Assembly (NCBI GenBank): GCA_027625915.1
Contig: JANTQA010000019.1
Coordinates: 191,001 to 255,000, forward strand
Length of the DNA: 64,000 nucleotides
Direction: 5' to 3'
From: Anaeramoeba flamelloides
Taxonomy: Eukaryota; Metamonada; Anaeramoebidae
The notes under the pieces are model-generated. The model saw only the letters and a program-made list of their open reading frames with translations, ran no database searches and was not told where the DNA came from. Shown here piece by piece: positions 51,697 to 63,293 of this stretch. Made by a program: the position numbers and the translations under genes. Every line of letters begins with the position of its first letter. The first letter of the stretch is position 1.

Positions 51697-53683
51697 ATAT
51701 GTCGTCTGTGAGCTTTGCCCTCCCAAAATATTTTTCTTTCTTTCTTTCTTTCTATTTTTTTATATTTGGTTTTTGCAAATTATATCAATTATGAACGGCT
51801 TTGTTATTAATAATAGACCAAATTCTGAATAAATTTTTTTTTATATTATTTTTGTTTTTTTTTTTTGAGTATAACTTGTAGTTGATTCCAGATTTACAAC
51901 CCCTCCACACACCTTTAGAAAATTTTAGAAGACATAGAAATTGGTAGTAGATTTTTGAAATTGTGTTTTTTAAAACGAGAAAAATTTATTTCCGGTTTAA
52001 AAGATCAAAATTTCAACTTCTCTTACTTTAATAGAGATTTTTTTTTGTGAAGATACCAATACAAAAATTAAATTTTCTCAAGAAGAAAAGAAATCACATA
52101 AACCATGAGAAAATCCCAAGAATTGAACCACAGAAACCATTCAAAATTGAAATTATTTTTCGATCATTGCTTTTAAAGTGGATAAACATGAGATTTTTCA
52201 ATTTTTATCAATTGAAGATCCACAGTAATGTGAACTTTTTTTGAATTTATTTATCAAAGTTTAACAACTGAAAATGGATAACTTATTTTTAATCTTGTTC
52301 TATACATTTTATAATAATTATGGGAGTATTTCAATGTGCAAAAATAGTTTCTGAATTTTACTTGTTTTTTTTTTTGTTAAAATTATGTTTTACATTAATG
52401 TTGATTCTTTTCAGGAATACTCCGAAGGGTCTGGAAACTTGATTGTATATTTAATGTTTTAAATGTAAACAAATTCCATTTTCAAAACCATTGGAGATGT
52501 TTGAGTTTGTTTGTATTTGAATAAGTATTTTCTATTACAGTGATATTTCTACCCTAAACCATTTGCTTTCTTTTTAAACAATAAAAAAGATAGTTAAGAT
52601 ATTATATTTATGGCCAAGTTTCCTGACCCTTGATGGTATATCTGAAAAGTTTCACAACAAATAAAAAAATCACAATTTTCGCAAAAAATAAGAAAAATTT
52701 TAATCATTTGTTAGTTTATGAAGACAACAAAAAAGAAAAATTTTTTTTTTTTCCCTCTTCTGTAAAAATTACAGTTGAAGAACACCCATAAAAAATATTT
52801 TACTGTTTGTTGCTAAATAGAGAATGTTTTCAGAAAACACATTTTCAATTTCTCATAAATTATTATCTTGAGTTTGAAGAAAATCTCTCAAAAACAATTT
52901 CATTAGATTTTTTGAATACTTTTACCTTAATGTTATTCATAATTGCAAAATGCTGAAGATTTTTTTACTAGAGCGAAAACTTTTTAACTGTTAAATATTT
53001 TCAAGTCAACAAAAGACTGTTGGTTTGTGAGATTTAAGATACTTTAATCTTAGAACATTTTGTTCAAAGTAATACCAAAATAACCAACAAAAAAACACCT
53101 ATTTTTCGAAAATTTTTTTTAAAAATTCGTTGAACGAAAGATAATTTCGGTTTTCTGTTTAATTATTTATATTTTTCATTTTATGATGAGAACAATCAGA
53201 GTGTTATCTTTCTAAAAAACGGATTTAAAAGATTCACTCTCTTTTTGCCAAAGTAAGGTTTATGAAAGAAATATAGATTTGGAATAATTTCGAGAAGTTT
53301 GATTTAAAGGTGAGAAATTTCTCATTGAAAGTCTTTAATCAGACCTTTTTTGAAATTCGAGAAAAGCAATTCTCTTTGTTTGGAAAACAAGGTGGAAATT
53401 AGTATAAATTTTTTTCTCAATTACACATTTTCTTTTCTCCATTTGGTTTGAAATTTCATAAACGGCAAATTTTTTTTACTTTTTGGAGAATATTTCTTTT
53501 AAACAATTTTAAGGAATTTTTTCAGAAACAAAAGTATGTATCTTTTCCAAGAAATCCTTTTCATTAATCTATCAAATAAAGAACCATCAAACAATTTTTT
53601 AATATCGCATTGATTGATTCAAGTTCTAAGAGTAAAATAAAAAATTCGAAAAAGTCAAAATTGATTGGGAAAATTTAACTGAT
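51697..53683. other. Gene-free AT-rich DNA
   Basis: A TTTC/TTCT tract at about 51733-51752; one decayed unit of the 9-bp minisatellite motif near 52090. The open frame at 52047-52244 is not supported. Confidence 0.55.
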
Positions 53684-54324
53684 AAAATAGAAAAGTTTGG
53701 CAAAAAATTTTAACATCTAAAAAACAAAAAAATTCAACAAATTTATCAAAAAACCAAAAAAAATTGGAAAAATTTGGAACAAATTATATTTGTAATTTCA
53801 AATTTACATAAAACCTAATAATGTTTTTCTTCAAACTTTGTTTAACCCTGGGTGTACTATTGGTTTGATAATAAGATGTTACATTTAAACAAGAGATAAA
53901 TAAACTGGCTTCATTTGGAAACATGGATATTCTTCTTTTCGTAAAGTCTTTTTGATCATTGTAAACATTCCAATAAATCTGAAATATGGGTCCGAAATTC
54001 CAATTAGTCAACAACATATGGGGTTAATTAATTCAAAGAACATGGTCAAAAATACTCTTGTTCGAAGTACATTAGAAACCATGTTAAAAAGAAAACGTGG
54101 TTTTTTTTCTCTCTTGTTTAAATGTAACCACTTATTATCAAACCAATAGTACGCCCAGGGTTAAATAAAGTTTGAAGAAAAACACTATTAGGTCTGAAGT
54201 AAATTTGAAATTACAAATATAATTTGTTCCAAATTTTTCCAATTTTTTTTGGTTTTTTGATAAATTTGTTGAATTTTTTTGTTTTTTAGATGTTAAAATT
54301 TTTTGCCAAACTTTTCTATTTTTT
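53684..54324. repeat. Large foldback element with about 220-bp arms and a coding-like loop
   Basis: The left arm (53684-53904) and right arm (54108-54324) are complementary with few mismatches; both contain AAATAGAAAAGTTTGGCAAA and a CCCAGGGTTAA or CCCTGGGTGTA block. The 203-bp loop is compositionally richer than the arms. On the minus strand it stays open and reads LTNWNFGPIFQIYWNVYNDQ and onward. I do not recognise the peptide. A foldback transposon, or an inverted duplication of a locus, would both fit. Confidence 0.85.
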
Positions 54325-54957
54325 GAGGTTAATGTTTTAATTTTTGAATCGTTTGTAGAATTGTCTTGTTGATTGTCCAACTGTCAGAAACTAATATCAT
54401 ATTTAATTAGAGTTTGTTGTTGGTTTCGTTGATCTTTGGATGTGTTAGCTTCTATAATAAAAATAAACACAGTTTTTAATTTAAAACACATTCAAAAGAG
54501 ATCTTAAATGTTATTTTTCAAACTATTGATATATTCAAATAAATCGATAAAAATTTTTGATTGGATTTCCATTTTTAGTAAATTTTGGAGAACTTTAACT
54601 TTGAAAAAAGGACTTTTCAAAGAATGTTTATGAAGATCATCTAATTTTACAAAGTTTTTTTACACTTAAACGAATAAAATGATTTATTCAAAGCTTTGTA
54701 AAAAAATTTGAAAAATGAACAACGAAGTAAAAATTTTCCAACATTTAGATTTTATCAGGATTAAAATCTGGATCAGAAAAGATTCACTTAGTTAAAAATT
54801 TTTAAAGGTTATGAACCATTACATATTTTAGCTTTCCTGAATTTGCTAACACAATTTTGAACAATCTTTTTATTACAATTTATAATTTCTTGAGGCATTA
54901 CAATTTATTTTTCTTTGGGTAAAAACAAAAGATGTTATTTTGTAATATGGAACAACA
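54325..54957. other. AT-rich DNA
   Basis: Nothing recognisable. Confidence 0.55.
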
Positions 54958-55153
54958 CAGTGAATTCCACTTTTAAGACACAAAACTTCAACCAAAATTT
55001 CAGGCACAAAAAAAATCTCAAATTAAAACACAAAAATTCAAATTCTAGTAAATTAATTTGTGTAAAAAAAACTCACAAAATGTGCCTTAAATTGTGGTTT
55101 AATAGTGCCTGAAATTTTGGTTGAAGTTTGTGTCTTAAAAGTGGAACTCACTG
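54958..55153 (+). repeat. Tc1/mariner-like MITE, copy 4
   Basis: 196 bp, CAGTGAATTCCACTTTTAAG ... GTGGAACTCACTG, followed by TA (55154-55155). The left flank has CA in place of TA. Arms are the best conserved of the four copies. Confidence 0.87.
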
Positions 55154-58009
55154 TAATCCTTAAAAGAATTTTACGAGTGAATAATGGATTATTTTTTTTT
55201 GTATTATGAATAATTTTTCCTAAAAGGCTATAAACGGTTATTTATTACTATATGTATTAAGCAAAACCATTCCTTATAGAAAATTCTGTTTTTTTCAAAA
55301 AGTAAACATATTTACATTTATTCAAGAATTTGGATAAAATTTCAGGAACATTAACTAATAAAAATAATCACCTAAGAAATATTTTTCTCTTTAAACTTCA
55401 AGTTATTTGAAGATCTACATTCTGAAAATCTATAAAAATAAAATTATTTAGAAAGTATATGTGTTCAATGTTTAAATTGAAAACAAATCTTGATTACAAA
55501 TTAAATCTGATTTTGATAAATTTAAAAAAAAAATAAATATTTTAATATCCAGAAAATTAAGTGATAAAAAAAAATAATACCTGAAGAATATAATCCATCT
55601 TTCAAAATAAAAGACATTTTTTTTTTTTTTTTTGTAAATTTAAATTTTAATCAAAGACCCAATAGTTTACCCAAGGCCCAATTATTTTGATAGTAAAATT
55701 CTTGATATTTTTAGTAATTTTTAATTACAAAAAAAATTGTTTAAAAATTGTTTGGTAATTTTCTAAAATTTTGAAAATTATATTTTTTGTGATTACAAAA
55801 ATTTTCTGAAAAATTAACTCTATTTTTGTGAACATTTTCCAATTTGATTTTGAATTTTTCGAATTTTATATTTTAATAGTCGAACTTTTTGAAACCAATG
55901 CCATATTTATTTATTGTTTATTGTTGATTTCTTTGAACAATTAAAGTAAAGGCCTTCTTGAATAATAAATATGCTTTTTTATTGTGATCCACACGTATAA
56001 TAAATGTAGAGTATTTTTTTTTTTTTTTATGACAACAATAAAAAATCTTTGGTAACATTCACATGATTTTTTAAGGAATATAAATTCAATAACAGAGTAC
56101 AAATAACTTCTTTTGAAGCGCTTATTTTAAGTTAAAAATATTATCAACTAAAAATATTTGATTTTGAGTAAAGTTATTTGAAAATAATTGATAGATTTAC
56201 CATTATATTAGTTACAATTTTTTTATAAATTAATATTTTGTACTCTGGGTAATTAATAAAACCGAAAGGGAATATTTGATCTCGCTCGATTGAAAATATT
56301 GTGAAGAAAATAGAAATTAACTGAAACAATAGATTTCTGAGATTGATCAAAAATAAAAACAGGGTATAAAATTTCGAAAACTTGATAAGGTAAATATGAA
56401 CGGTTATATTGAAGAAAAAAAATTATTACATCTAGAATCGAAGTGATCTAAATAACTAAATTGAGAAATTTCATAAGTTTGAAATTTCAATTATAAACCC
56501 ATTTCGATAATCGAAACCCACTTGGAATAATAAATTGTACATTAAAAAAATATACTTTGTTCAAGAACAATTAACATTAAAATATTGTTATTAATTTACT
56601 TATTAAATCATTTCAAACCTTTAAAAATCTGATATTTTAAAAATTAAAAAAAAATAAAACCAAAGTTAAAAATAAGTAAATCAATATCAGTGGAATAAGT
56701 ATTTTGAATTTTTTATTAGTAAACTTTCACTGAATAAAGGGTTAACACCCAGATTTTTTGGTTATAATTAAATATCTTTTGAAATAGATTTCATTCTTCG
56801 AATTTAATTAATGTTTACTGGTATTTTTGGGGTCTTATTGTTTTCCAAATTGAAGTTTTCCAAAAAATTAAAATGTTGCAAAAAAAAGAAAAAGAAAAGA
56901 AATATTAAAAAGAGAAAAAAAAAAAAAAAAAAACATAAATAAAAAAAAACAAAAACTAAGAAAAAGAAATAAAAATATCTAGAAAAATATAGAATATAAA
57001 CTTGATTTCAAAAATTTTGACTCACTTGATAATCTTCATGGGAGTTGTTTTGAGGGGTTATTCCAATATTATTATCAAAAAATATTTTCAAATTTTTGGA
57101 TCAGAATCATTTTTTTTTTATTTTACAAATTCTTGTTTTTCTTTTGTTTTACTTTTTCAAATTTTGTTATTTATTTTACTTTTATTTTTCTTTTTCTTTT
57201 TCTTTGAATTCTATTTTTCTTTCTTTTTCTTTTTTTGATACTTTTTTTTTTGTCAAAGATCATGTTGAAAAAATAAAGATCTTCTAAAAAACAAATAATC
57301 AAAGAAAATGGAAACTATGCAATGTCTTTTAAAATGAATTTAATTATTCAGTAAAAATCTTGTTGTTAACATTTTTTTCAGTTAAATTTCGCTAATAAAA
57401 AAATCTGTAATGCCCATTTCAAAAATTATTACTCACTATTTTTTTTAGTTTTTAGTTTTATTGTTTTTTTAATTTTTAATATAACATGTTTTTATATATT
57501 TAGAATGATTTGAAAGTGTATTACAAATCAGATTTAATTATTAATTGTTCTTGAATACCAAAGAATCATGTTTTTTTTCAATTGAAAATTTCAGATGAGT
57601 CACAATTCTTGAAATGGTGTTTATAAAAAAAAAAAAAAAATGAAAAATTAAAACAGAAATTTGATTAATTTGAAAAATTGAAATAAAATGATAAAAATAT
57701 GGGATAAAAGTCTCAAATTCTCTTAAATTAAAAGTTAAAAAAAAGTCAAAATTTTTGAAAAATAGCATATTTCATTTTATAAATCCAATTTTCATATTTC
57801 TTTATAAATTTAAAAAATGATTATAATGCTAGAAATTGTCATTTTTTTTTTTTGTGAAATATATCTATTATTATTATTATCAAAAAAAAAAATGTAATTA
57901 AAGAAAATTTAATCAAAATAAAAAAAAAGAAAAGAAGAAAAATAATTAAAATATTAATAATAAAAATTTTAAAATCATTTTCAAAACCAAATTTCAAATT
58001 TTTTAACCA
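55154..58009. other. Gene-free AT-rich DNA
   Basis: 56700-56770 resembles 18870-18950 and may be a partial copy of repeat C. Poly-A at 56911-56931. T-rich open frames at 57002-57287 are not supported. Confidence 0.5.
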
Positions 58010-58150
58010 TCCTAAGATTTTCCATAATTTGAAAGAATTGGCTAAAATAATGTATTTTACACTAGTTTTTTGAATTAAAAAAACTTACCATTCAGCTTTT
58101 TTTAAATATAGAAATTAAAAGAAAAGTTCTATTTTTTATTTTATTTTCTT
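58010..58150 (+). repeat. Decayed hairpin pair (Y then X), outside a LINE
   Basis: A degenerate hairpin Y (GATTTTCCATAATTTGAAAG, then a diverged right arm) is followed by a linker, CATTCAGC, and then a degenerate hairpin X (TTTTTTTAAATATAGAAATT). Order and spacing match the LINE-borne arrays, but no LINE coding sequence flanks it. Confidence 0.55.
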
Positions 58151-59589
58151 CAATTCAAAGAAAAGGCTAGTAGATTTTATTGGGGATTCGGTTTTATTTA
58201 TGATATCAATTGATTTTCCAATCAAAACATAAGACCCCCCCCCAAAAAAAAAAAAAATTATGTACTTGAAGGAATTTGTAGACACACGACTGCACCCAAA
58301 AACACCACCTCCATAATTCACAAGACGAATAAAAACGCAACCGAACCAAGTTCAATATTAAATAATCATTTTACAATATATGATTCTTAATTAATAAAAG
58401 TTTATAAAATAATACTACAAAACACTAATCCCAACAACTGTTAAAATAGAATCAACATTTTTGAAAAATAATTTATATCTAAAATTAAAAAATATTAAAA
58501 TTATAATTTGTAACAATAATAATCAAAATGTTTCCGAGTATCTTCTAATTCAAATGAATTGAGAAGAAAATGAAAATTTTACTGGATATTTTTTTATTCA
58601 AGAAAAAAATCAAACAGAAAGAATTGATCTGTAAAACTTTAAAAAAAAATTCTGGAATAGGACAAAATTACTAAATTCCTAAATATCTTCAAGCCATCTA
58701 TCAAATATCCACTAAAATACAACAAAATCGAAAATAATCGAAAAAAATTTTAACAACTAAAAAACTCTTTTTGAAAAAATTATAAGTAACTCTTGTACCA
58801 GCACACTAAGTTTAATGGTAAAATTGGATTTTTATTGAAAAATAATAATTTTTTTCTAGCTTAAAAGTATCTGTAATTATCATAAATGTTACAGGCATCT
58901 AAGATACAAATCCCTTTTAAACAAAATGGGTTCAATACTAACCCTAGCAATTTATAATTTTTTAGATTTTGTTAAAGATATTAACAAATGAGAGAAAATA
59001 CCTTTGTAAAGACAATTTCTATTTATTTATAATTACTCAACAATTAGTAATCTCAAATACAATCCAATAATAACCTAATAAAAACTAATAGCACATGCCC
59101 CAACCTACCCAAAGTAACCCGATCCAACCGGATTTAACTTTACATTCCAAAGGCGAAATTGGTTTAATCTAACCCCAATAGAGCCGATAACTATCCCAAA
59201 CATATCCTGAAATATATATATATATATATCTACCCTAACAAGTACTAACAATTACTCAAATATATTCAAAATAATTGAAAATACCAAAAATTCTTCCAGA
59301 GGAGTTTAAAGAAGAAAATTCAAATAAAAAAAATATTATTATTGTAAAAATGTTATTTAGCCAGATAAATTCTTTTTCTGAACACTACAGTTTCTTAAAA
59401 GTTCCTCAAAAACTGTTTTTTCAGTTGTTAAAAAAATATCAAGTTTTTTCGATTTTTGGTTATTTTCAGGAATATTTCAAACATCCTCTCTAAGTAAATT
59501 TTATTTTAAAAAAATTAAATTTGAGATCAAAATAAAAACAAAATTCCTCAGAGAAAAAAATTAAATTTTTTTGAAAATTTAATAATTAA
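58151..59589. other. Gene-free AT-rich DNA
   Basis: A C9/A12 homopolymer pair at about 58235-58256 and a short (AT)n at 59213-59229. No gene seen; 59275-59493 is open on the plus strand but unconvincing. Confidence 0.5.
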
Positions 59590-59970
59590 AATCATACTTG
59601 AAACAATATTATAGTTTTTTCAATAGTTCCAATAAAACAATTTTTTGGTTAACCAAAAGAATTATCTCAAATAATAAAAAAAAAATCTCTTGCATTAATA
59701 TTTATTACAATAAAGACTATTTGTTGTATTAACGATGAAAATAGTCATAAACATCGTAAAAAAATTTTTATAATGTTAGAAATAAAATGAATTTAATAAT
59801 TTTCTTTTTCATAAAAAATGGAAAAAAAAAATGTGATCTAACAGAAAAAATTTAATTTTCTGGGTTTCTTGGTTGATCAGAATTTTTTTGGCACTCGGCA
59901 TATACCAAATTTGCAAGTACCGAATAACACAAATAACGTATTTTCAATATTTTGCCCTATTGGTATGAAA
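59590..59970 (+). repeat. Dispersed repeat D, copy 2
   Basis: It aligns with 8520-8940 in the same orientation through CCAAAAGAATTATCT, GATCTAACAGAAAAAATTTA and GGTTTCTTGGTTGATCAG. It ends about 60 bp beyond the RAD9 stop codon. Confidence 0.6.
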
Positions 59971-60028
59971 GACTGATTCCTTATGTATTTATTTTGTCAA
60001 GTTTTGATGGTTTTTCATATTGTAACGA

Positions 60029-61171
60029 CTAATCCAAATTGTTATTACCCCCCTCCAATTTACCTTCTTTCTGCTTTCTTTTTCTTGACAAATCGTTGTT
60101 GTCTTTTGTTAGTCCACTTAAAAAATTCGTTTCTTCGCCATTATTGCTGTTTTGTAAAAAATCTTCTTGTAATTCTTGGGATTGTGTTTGTGTTTCTTGA
60201 GATTGAGACTGAGATTGAGACTGAGATTGGGACTGAGGTTGAGACTGAGACTGAAATTGGGATTGTGTTTCTTGTGATTGTTGCTCTGATTGGGAATAAT
60301 CGTTTTGTGAAGAATAATCCTCAGAGTCTGTTTGCATTGAAGACATGCCGCTTTGTGACTCTCGTTGCAAATTGGGGTTCACAAACGTTGAAAGAACAAA
60401 GTCGACACGCAATTCGTTTGGAACCTTGAAACAGCACATTAGCGGCTTCCCTTCCCAATCAAAAAAAATATTTATTGGCTGGCGCACAAACTCACAAAAG
60501 GACAAAACCGCGCGGAACTCTTTGATGGTAAAGGTTAAGTCACAGTTGATGAAGGTTTCTCCTAAATAGAACCTTTCGATATCTTGTTTTTTGATCGAGA
60601 TCTCTGTTTTCAACTTCTTGTTGCGTATCGCCTTCTGAGGATCGATGTCATAGGTTTTCAGGGTCATGGAATCGGGCGTAAAGGAAAACGTTAACTCGTT
60701 GAGCGACTGCTGGAATTTCGATAAGCAATCGACAAGCAACTTTGATCTGCATGCAACACGATGCGGGAAATGCTCAACAGTGTACTTTGCGTGAACCAAA
60801 TCGCATTCGTCATAAGGGATCTGGTGGATCTTCCGAAAGCCAAATCGTAAATTGATCGCCAAAACCAAATTGTTGCTTTCGGGATCAACATTAAACTGTA
60901 CCCTTTCAAAGGTATTCGATTTTTTGAACACAGTTAAAAGGATCTTCAGACCCGTTTTAAAAGTTATGTTCTCTTCAGTTAGGATTTGGTAACTTTCAAA
61001 AAAGCCTTTGTCGAAAAAGAACACAATAAAGGCCGACCGTGAAGAATCAAAGGTTCGGATAATAAGTGTTTCATCCACAATTTCAAATCTTAATTCGTCT
61101 CCAATCTTTGAACAACACTGTAAAAGTTTATGGAACGTTCTGATCGATTGTGCTGTTATTGAGGCTTGCAT
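60029..61171 (-). CDS. RAD9: RAD9, subunit of the 9-1-1 checkpoint clamp
   Basis: 380 residues from the ATG at 61171 (MQASITAQSIRTF); no ATG occurs further upstream in frame. Residues 1 to about 260 form two PCNA-like halves with RAD9 marks: SKIGDELRFEI, the SSRSAF motif, FGFRKIHQIPYDECD, and FTIKEFRAVLSFCEF near the end. A disordered tail follows (about 270-380), very rich in Ser-Gln and Thr-Gln, closing with a basic RKRKQK that may be a nuclear signal. With RAD1 and HUS1 it forms a ring loaded at damaged DNA; the phosphorylated tail helps activate ATR-type kinases, whose sites are SQ/TQ. PCNA itself is excluded by the tail and the RAD9-specific blocks. One exon. Confidence 0.92.
   Translation of the reverse strand: MQASITAQSIRTFHKLLQCCSKIGDELRFEIVDETLIIRTFDSSRSAFIVFFFDKGFFESYQILTEENITFKTGLKILLTVFKKSNTFERVQFNVDPESNNLVLAINLRFGFRKIHQIPYDECDLVHAKYTVEHFPHRVACRSKLLVDCLSKFQQSLNELTFSFTPDSMTLKTYDIDPQKAIRNKKLKTEISIKKQDIERFYLGETFINCDLTFTIKEFRAVLSFCEFVRQPINIFFDWEGKPLMCCFKVPNELRVDFVLSTFVNPNLQRESQSGMSSMQTDSEDYSSQNDYSQSEQQSQETQSQFQSQSQPQSQSQSQSQSQSQETQTQSQELQEDFLQNSNNGEETNFLSGLTKDNNDLSRKRKQKEGKLEGGNNNLD
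60190..60275 (-). repeat. Six-base repeat encoding Ser-Gln in the RAD9 tail
   Basis: Tandem units of TCTCAG/TCCCAG on the coding strand give a run of Ser-Gln pairs with a few Phe, Pro and Glu-Thr interruptions. Keeping six-base steps preserves the frame and the kinase motif. Confidence 0.9.
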
Positions 61172-63293
61172 AAAAATAGTTTTTGGTAAAAAAACAATCA
61201 AAAAAAAATTTTGGGAAAAAGAAAAATTAAAAAAATGTTATTGCTGAAAAATTGTCATCCTTTAAATAGTAAGCCATGTTTAAGGACGAACGAATTTTTA
61301 TATTCTATGTGAATTAAAACCCAATGGTGTATTAAGAAATCAGAGTTTAAAAGTATACAGGTCCAAGAAAAGACAACTGATTTACAATTTTTAAGTTTTT
61401 TCAAACGACTAGTAAACTCTTATATATTTTTTTTTTCCTAAAAGTAATAGCATAATTATTTACACAAGATTACAATTAAACCTGATATGCAAACTCATTT
61501 GTCAACTTTAGAAAGATGAATTATTCATTTTTAAAAGACTGTATTTTTCCCAATTTTATTTTAAGTAAAATTATATACATCCTTATTTTGTGGATTTTTT
61601 GATCCAAATTTAAAAAACATTTGCAAAACATTTTTCATTTTTATGAAATCTCATTTTTAGTGATTTCTGAGAGTTTTTGTGAACAAATAACTTTGAAATT
61701 TTGAATCTTATTTTTAAAATACAATAAAAATAAATCAAATATTGAATCAATTGAAGATCTCAAAAAAATGATCATCTATTTTATTCACAAATATTTATTA
61801 AATTTCTTGAAATTTAAAAGATAAGACAATATACTTTTTCAAATATGAAGAGTATAAATAACAAACTTTTATCTTTAAAATCAGTTATTTGATAATATCT
61901 ATTATTATTTATTTTTTTTTTATTTGATTTTTAAATTAATTTTATTTATTTGTTGAAAAATCTTTAAAAAATTGAGAAATAATTGTAAAGTCTTTTGATA
62001 AATTTAATCTCTGTGTTTATAATAACTCACTGAAATAATTTAGATTCAGTAATTAATTTTTGATTATAAATCATCAAATAACAAAGTATATATTGAGATT
62101 AAAAGCTTGAATTATTGAGGCTTTAAAAAAGTATTTTGGGAGAATTTTTAATTAGCTGGTTTGTTTCTTTTTCTCAGATTTTTTTATTCAATAAAAAGAA
62201 AAAATAGATCTGGACTGTTCTTTGAATCAAAAATTATATTTATTACAAGTTTAAAATAATTATTGGATTTTTTTTGAAATTAAGTAGAATTTTGATAAAA
62301 CTGGGTTATTATATAACTTGTGGTTTTATTTTTCAAGTGTATTTTAGTACACTTCCGTTCGGAAATCAGATTTCAATCTTCTTTCAAAGAGAATATTTTT
62401 TTAAAATAATTCAGAAATATGTTGAATTTTGAACTCTTAAAAAATTAGAAAAATGGATCAGACCATTAAAAACAATAAATAATTTCTGGAAATAGCATTA
62501 AAAGTGAGACTGACATTGTATTAATGAGATTTTTACTTTGTTTTTCAATTTCTGGATGAAGTAAAATTTTTTTGAATTGGCTATTAAATTTCTTGAAGAT
62601 TTTTTTAATTTATCAGTTACGTAAGAATTTTGAATAATTTTTAAAAAATCATTTTTTGATCCAAAAACTTTTCGAAATTCTAAAATAATACAAGCTAAAT
62701 TTCAATATAGTTTACTACCCCTTACTTATCTTCCTTTCGGCTTTATCTGAAAGTGAATTTGTACTATTATCATCTATAAAGATTATTTTTAGTGTGGTGT
62801 GGAAAACCGCAGACAGAAGGTGATTTTGATTTAGGAACCTTTTAAAAGTAAACTAAATTTCATAATAAATGCCTCATTTTTTTTTTATTTTTTTTAGACA
62901 AAAAAAAAATATTTCTAGTGTTTAGAACTAAATATTAAAATGGTAAATTTTTTTTATTAAAATCAATAACTTCAATTGATAAAAATATTTATTTTCAAAA
63001 TTTGATTTTTAGTGGGCCAATGATTTGGAAATATAGTTTAGTTTCGTTTTTAACATTTTTGGACCAAAAACTAACAAGAATTATTTAATAAAGCAAAACA
63101 CCACACAAGTTTACTCGTCCATACTAATTCTTTCGCAAATGAAATATGTTTGAAAAGGTGATGCAAAATCGAATTCTAAATAGACAGTAAAATGCTATTT
63201 GTGAACAAAATAAAAATAAAAAATCAATAAAAAAATAAACATAATGGGACAACTATATTTTGAATAATTGTTAACACTTGAATTTCTTCAGCA
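61172..63293. other. Gene-free DNA between RAD9 and RBM22
   Basis: 2.1 kb without a recognisable gene, RNA or repeat; the intergenic space contains the RAD9 promoter and the RBM22 3' flank. Confidence 0.55.

Noticed and set aside
60029-61171. PCNA as the identity of this gene
   Set aside because: The SSRSAF and FGFRKIHQI blocks, length and SQ-rich tail are those of RAD9.
61172-61201. A 10-residue N-terminal extension of RAD9 starting at TTG
   Set aside because: No ATG in the extension; the ATG at 61171 gives an N terminus that fits RAD9.
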